Assembly: GCA_905479505.1 (NCBI GenBank)
Contig: CAJQMS010000009.1
Span: 1-11,015 of the forward strand
Reading direction: 5' to 3'
Length of the DNA: 11,015 nucleotides
Source: an uncultured Burkholderiales Genera incertae sedis bacterium
GTDB taxonomy: Bacteria; Pseudomonadota; Gammaproteobacteria; Burkholderiales; Eutrophovitaceae
This document shows positions 8,098-11,015 of the stretch, one piece after another (positions within the stretch are counted from its first letter, which is position 1; each line of letters opens with the position of its first letter). Under the pieces are notes generated by a model, which was not told the origin of the DNA, did no database searches, and saw only the letters and a program-made list of their open reading frames with translations. Both the position numbers and the translations under genes were made by a program.

Positions 8098-9240
8098 TTA
8101 GTTATTTTTGACTTGATCAATATTATTCATAAATCGGTCAAAAAGATAAGCCACATCGTGAGGGCCAGGACTAGCCTCAGGATGACCCTGGAACGAAAAA
8201 GCGGGCACATCTGACCGCTGAATTCCCTGGAGACTTCCGTCAAATAGAGAAATGTGGGTAGCCTCAACAAAGCTCGGCAAGGAGGACTGGTCGACCTCAA
8301 AGCCATGATTTTGACTCGTGATTAAAACCTGCCCTGTTTGTAAATCTTTCACCGGATGGTTTGCGCCATGATGTCCAAATTTCATTTTTCGGGTATTCGC
8401 GCCACTGGCGATAGCAAGTAATTGGTGCCCTAAACAGATTCCGAAAATTGGCATTTTCTGATTCAATAAAACTTTAATCGCCTCAATAGCGTAACCACAA
8501 GGCTCAGGGTCACCCGGCCCATTCGATAAAAACACGCCATCAGGCTTCATGGCAAGCACTTGTTCAGCAGCGGTGGTAGCCGGAACGACAGTTACTCGGC
8601 AGCCCCGAGAAACCAACATATTGAGAATATTACGCTTCACACCAAAATCATAAGCAACGACGTGTCTTACTGAACTGACTTTTTCCTGCCTTTCGGGCTT
8701 GAGTGACCATTCCCCCTGAGCCCATTCGTAAGCCTTGCCGCAAGTGACCTCACGCGCCAAATCCTTTCCCGCCAATCCAGGGAATGTCCGCGCCCGTATC
8801 AAAAGCTCGTCCTGACCACTACCATCAGTACTGATTACCCCGGAGAGCGCGCCTTTCTCACGCAACAATCTCGTCAACTTTCTCGTATCAATTCCCGCAA
8901 TACCTACGATACCTTGAGCTCCCATCCATGCACTTAGGGAGCTTGTCGAGCGAAAGTTACTCGCTAGCAGGGGTAGATCTTTAATTACGAGACCGGCCAC
9001 ACGAGCATGGTTGGATTCAAAATCTTCCTCATTGCATCCAACACTTCCAATGTGTGGATATGTAAGAGTAACAATTTGATTTTGATAAGAGGGGTCCGTA
9101 AGAATCTCCTGGTACCCGGTCATCGACGTATTAAACACCACCTCACCGACTGCTGAGCCCTCCGCTCCGATAGAAAAACCGTTAAATACGGTCCCATCCT
9201 CAAGAACCAAGATCGCTGGATCACATTTTTGATACGACAA
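8098..9240 (-). CDS. carA: Carbamoyl phosphate synthase small subunit (glutaminase)
   Basis: CarA hydrolyses glutamine and passes ammonia to CarB. It has 380 residues (E. coli 382). The N-terminal domain contains LEDGTVFNG (13-21) and FNTSMTGYQEILTDPSY (36-52). The class I amidotransferase domain has SNGPGDP (239-245), GICLGHQLLA (267-276) with nucleophile Cys269, and QGHPEASPGP (351-360) with His353 and Glu355, the same numbering as E. coli. HHGANHP (290-296) is also typical. The start appears to be TTG at 9240, with GGAGG (9245-9249) only four bases upstream; no in-frame ATG is available nearby, and the length agrees with the family. It is followed closely by carB. The 198-base gap before it holds a candidate promoter and stem-loop. 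Confidence 0.97.
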   Translation of the reverse strand: MSYQKCDPAILVLEDGTVFNGFSIGAEGSAVGEVVFNTSMTGYQEILTDPSYQNQIVTLTYPHIGSVGCNEEDFESNHARVAGLVIKDLPLLASNFRSTSSLSAWMGAQGIVGIAGIDTRKLTRLLREKGALSGVISTDGSGQDELLIRARTFPGLAGKDLAREVTCGKAYEWAQGEWSLKPERQEKVSSVRHVVAYDFGVKRNILNMLVSRGCRVTVVPATTAAEQVLAMKPDGVFLSNGPGDPEPCGYAIEAIKVLLNQKMPIFGICLGHQLLAIASGANTRKMKFGHHGANHPVKDLQTGQVLITSQNHGFEVDQSSLPSFVEATHISLFDGSLQGIQRSDVPAFSFQGHPEASPGPHDVAYLFDRFMNNIDQVKNN

Positions 9241-9296
9241 TCAACCTCCAGGGACAAATTTTAAGTTGAGGGTTGCGATGCCTTCACAGCATGCAC

Positions 9297-9331
9297 AAAA
9301 AGCGGGAAGAATCGTCAAGCGCCCTTCCCGC
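9297..9331 (-). terminator. Stem-loop with U run upstream of carA (terminator or attenuator)
   Basis: GCGGGAAG (9302-9309) and CTTCCCGC (9324-9331) form a perfect eight-pair, GC-rich stem with a 14-base loop. On the minus strand five T residues (9301-9297) follow directly, the form of an intrinsic terminator. It lies about 110 bases after the dapB stop and 57 bases before the carA start. It either ends dapB transcripts or, since a good -10 element lies just upstream, forms the beginning of the carA leader and could attenuate it. Confidence 0.6.
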
Positions 9332-9340
9332 GTCCGAGGA

Positions 9341-9370
9341 ATTATACAGCCTCTTTGAGTAGTCGATCAA
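9341..9370 (-). promoter_or_regulatory. Candidate sigma-70 promoter for carAB-greA
   Basis: The minus strand carries a perfect TATAAT (9346-9341), with TTGATC (9370-9365) 18 bases upstream as a four-of-six -35. Expected initiation is near 9334, giving a leader of about 94 bases that opens with the stem-loop at 9302-9331. I see no recognisable ArgR or PurR operator. The perfect -10 and its position in the dapB-carA gap are the support. Confidence 0.5.
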
Positions 9371-9438
9371 TCAAAACGGGCTGCAAAACTGTCGAAAAAA
9401 TCTCTTAAACGCAAAAACATTTCATTACTGAGAACACA

Positions 9439-10242
9439 TTAACCGCCAAGAACATTTTGCATATCAAACAAACCACTTTGCTTTCCAGAGAGAAATTTTG
9501 CCGCTCTTATCGCCCCAACAGCGAAATTACTTCTGTCAGATGCTTTGTGGGAAATCTCGATACGCTCGCCGACTCCTGCAAATATCGCCGTATGTTCCCC
9601 GACAATATCGCCAGCGCGGACTGTCGAAAAACCAATTGTATTATCCGTCCGCTCCCCGGTGTAACCCTCTCTCGCATAAACCGAACAATCCGCTAAATCC
9701 CATCCAAGCGCATCAGCAATCGCCTCACCCATTCCCAGTGCAGTTCCAGATGGCGCATCCACTTTGTGCTTGTGATGTGCCTCTACGATTTCAATGTCAT
9801 ATCCAGAATCTAGCGCAACAGCTGCAGTGTTGAGTAAACGCATCAACACATTGACCCCAACACTCATATTCGGCGCCATTACGATCGGAATCGTTTTTGA
9901 CGCCTTTTTGATAAGCAGTTTCTCCTCATCAGTGAAACCAGTGGTTCCAATCACCATAGCAGTGTTACTCGAACAACATGCATCAAGGTGCAATAACGTG
10001 CCTTCAGGTCGAGTGAAATCAATAAGAACGTCAGAACCACGAGCCACAGCAATGATGTCGGATGAAATGCTAACGCCGGACTGGAACCCTAGCAAGAGAC
10101 CGGCATCTTGATGTAAGTGTGGATTGTCTTGCAGCTCCAAGGCCCCGGTAAGAGTCAACTCGCCATCATTTCGAATACAGTTAACCAATGCCCGCCCCAT
10201 CTTCCCGGAAGCACCACACACAGCTACATTTAAATTTTTCAT
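9439..10242 (-). CDS. dapB: 4-hydroxy-tetrahydrodipicolinate reductase
   Basis: DapB reduces 4-hydroxy-tetrahydrodipicolinate with NAD(P)H in the lysine and meso-diaminopimelate pathway, in the cytoplasm. It has 267 residues (E. coli 273). The Rossmann motif VCGASGKMGRAL is at 8-19, DFTRPEG at 75-81 and GTTGFT at 99-104. The substrate site EAHHKHKVDAPSGTAL is at 154-169, with His156 and Lys160 at the places of the E. coli catalytic pair. GLFDMQNVLG ends the protein as in relatives. The start is ATG, but the 25 bases upstream are A/T-rich with no Shine-Dalgarno sequence, and a candidate -10 lies only 12 bases before the ATG. bamE lies 59 bases upstream on the same strand. Confidence 0.96.
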   Translation of the reverse strand: MKNLNVAVCGASGKMGRALVNCIRNDGELTLTGALELQDNPHLHQDAGLLLGFQSGVSISSDIIAVARGSDVLIDFTRPEGTLLHLDACCSSNTAMVIGTTGFTDEEKLLIKKASKTIPIVMAPNMSVGVNVLMRLLNTAAVALDSGYDIEIVEAHHKHKVDAPSGTALGMGEAIADALGWDLADCSVYAREGYTGERTDNTIGFSTVRAGDIVGEHTAIFAGVGERIEISHKASDRSNFAVGAIRAAKFLSGKQSGLFDMQNVLGG

Positions 10243-10254
10243 AAGCTTTTTAAA

Positions 10255-10283
10255 TTCATATTTTTTTTGATTTTTGGTTTCAA
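10255..10283 (-). promoter_or_regulatory. Candidate promoter for dapB
   Basis: On the minus strand TTGAAA (10283-10278; five of six consensus bases) is separated by exactly 17 bases from TATGAA (10260-10255; four of six). The spacer is A-rich, including a run of eight A. Initiation would fall only about five bases before the dapB ATG, giving a nearly leaderless message. An AT-rich gap can produce such matches by chance, so the call is moderate. Confidence 0.4.
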
Positions 10284-10301
10284 TCTTGGCGACCTAAATT
10301 C

Positions 10302-10652
10302 TCAATCATTAGCTGAGCTTTCTGAAATCACATCGCCATCGATACGCTCTAATTGATCATCTTTAAATACGACTGTAATTGTTCTTTCCCGCGTCACATC
10401 CCCAGCAGCACCTGAAAGGTAGACATAATTCCACTGGTTTGGGGACAGAGGATCAATTACTAAAGGTGTGCCAAGAATGAAAGAAACCTGCTCTTTCGAC
10501 ATACCTGCCTTCAATTTCATGAGCATGTCCTGCTCCAAGTAATTCCCCTGCCTTACTTCCATCTTGTAGGGAGATAAGAAACATGAAGATAAGAATAGTG
10601 CAAGGATTACCACACCGAAGTACTTAAAGAACCATGTGTACATCTTTATCAT
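10302..10652 (-). CDS. bamE: Outer membrane assembly lipoprotein BamE (SmpA/OmlA family)
   Basis: BamE is a small lipoprotein of the BAM complex that inserts beta-barrel proteins into the outer membrane. From the ATG at 10652 it has 116 residues (E. coli 113). A basic start and hydrophobic stretch lead to the lipobox LSSC, with the lipidated Cys near residue 24; Phe follows, so no Asp inner-membrane retention signal is present. The SmpA/OmlA domain is recognisable as VRQGNYLEQ, then LKAGMSKEQVSFILGTPLV and NQWNYVYL, with a beta-rich end. The frame stays open to a TTG at 10664, and an ATG also occurs at 10643; none has a strong Shine-Dalgarno sequence, so the start is uncertain by a few residues. 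It diverges from fur and precedes dapB. Confidence 0.9.
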   Translation of the reverse strand: MIKMYTWFFKYFGVVILALFLSSCFLSPYKMEVRQGNYLEQDMLMKLKAGMSKEQVSFILGTPLVIDPLSPNQWNYVYLSGAAGDVTRERTITVVFKDDQLERIDGDVISESSAND

Positions 10653-10664
10653 AGGGAGCTTCAA

Positions 10665-10731
10665 CCTGAAGAGTTAGTCAATACGCATCAAAGACGTTAT
10701 GATAGGCTAAATTCAGAACAATTACACCGTC
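10665..10731. promoter_or_regulatory. Divergent bamE-fur intergenic region
   Basis: The gap upstream of the two divergent genes contains TATGAT on the plus strand (10698-10703) and an overlapping TATCAT on the minus strand (10704-10699), so back-to-back promoters could share one A/T-rich core. Neither has a convincing -35 at normal spacing. I do not see a convincing Fur box, and fur has no Shine-Dalgarno sequence before its ATG. The call is weak and based on position. Confidence 0.25.
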
Positions 10732-11015
10732 ATGAAAACATCTCTAGATCTCAAAAATATGGGTCTCAAGGCAACACTGCCCCGTCTTAAGATAATAAAT
10801 GTATTTGAGTCAGCAGCTTCCAGGCACCTATCCGCTGAAGATGTTTATCGTCAGCTTCTGGACGACGAGATGGACATCGGGCTTGCGACTATTTATCGTG
10901 TGCTCACACAATTTGAGCAGGCTGGCATTCTGCTAAGACATCATTTTGAGTCTGGAAAGGCCGTATACGAGCTCGACCAAGGTGATCACCACGATCATTT
11001 GGTTTGCAACCAATG
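10732..11015 (+). CDS. fur: Ferric uptake regulator Fur, N-terminal part (cut by window end)
   Basis: Fur is a dimeric iron-responsive repressor of iron acquisition genes. About 94 residues are visible of roughly 140. The winged-helix domain begins LKNMGLKATLPRLKII (7-22), continues with HLSAEDVYRQL (32-42) and the recognition helix region IGLATIYRVLTQFEQAGI (49-66). The metal-binding part follows: RHHFESGKAVYEL (69-81) and HHDHLVC (86-92). His32, Glu80, His87 and His89 correspond to the E. coli metal ligands His33, Glu81, His88 and His90, and Cys92 to the first structural Cys. The window ends within the next, probably Cys, codon. The ATG at 10732 gives the family N-terminus. Fur rather than Zur or PerR is indicated by GLKATLPR and the GKAVYEL segment. 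Confidence 0.95.
   Translation, partial: MKTSLDLKNMGLKATLPRLKIINVFESAASRHLSAEDVYRQLLDDEMDIGLATIYRVLTQFEQAGILLRHHFESGKAVYELDQGDHHDHLVCNQ

Noticed and set aside
9260..9296. GTG-started 11-codon frame before carA (VHAVKASQPST) as a leader peptide
   Set aside because: It has no Shine-Dalgarno sequence, no run of regulatory codons, and does not overlap the stem-loop as an attenuation peptide would.
1..11015. Mobile element, defence system, CRISPR array or other accessory island
   Set aside because: All coding space is filled by intact core genes in a conserved order, with no transposase, integrase, long repeat or att-like site.

Overview
The window looks like a housekeeping segment of a proteobacterial chromosome, most likely a betaproteobacterium or a close relative. 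The basis is gene order (fur, bamE, dapB, carA, carB, greA, yhbY, rlmE, ftsH, folP, glmM) together with the protein families. Base composition looks moderate, in the mid-40s percent GC by eye. I see no mobile element, CRISPR array, rRNA or tRNA. The genus cannot be fixed from the sequence alone.

Layout, left to right. Positions 1-419 hold the N-terminal third of glmM on the minus strand, cut by the window edge. Then come folP (416-1270, overlapping glmM by 4 bases), ftsH (1355-3244) and rlmE (3337-3951), all on the minus strand; in transcription order the probable unit is rlmE-ftsH-folP-glmM. yhbY (4025-4309) lies alone on the plus strand, divergent from rlmE and convergent with greA. The next minus-strand block reads bamE-dapB-carA-carB-greA (10652 down to 4339), with gaps that hold a candidate dapB promoter and a candidate carA promoter plus stem-loop. 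The right end is the start of fur on the plus strand, divergent from bamE and cut by the window edge.

The genes serve core functions. CarA and CarB make carbamoyl phosphate for pyrimidines and arginine. DapB supplies diaminopimelate and lysine, and GlmM supplies glucosamine-1-phosphate, both feeding peptidoglycan. FolP makes the folate precursor dihydropteroate. RlmE and YhbY act on the large ribosomal subunit, GreA rescues stalled RNA polymerase, FtsH is the membrane protease, BamE belongs to the outer-membrane protein assembly machine, and Fur controls iron uptake. All complete enzymes keep their catalytic residues and near-normal lengths.

I did not find a novel system. The observations most worth checking are regulatory: a stem-loop with a U run directly after a strong -10 element upstream of carA; an 11-base perfect match to the 16S rRNA 3' tail in the ftsH leader, in addition to a normal ribosome binding site; a candidate dapB promoter so close to the ATG that the message would be nearly leaderless; and frequent non-ATG starts.
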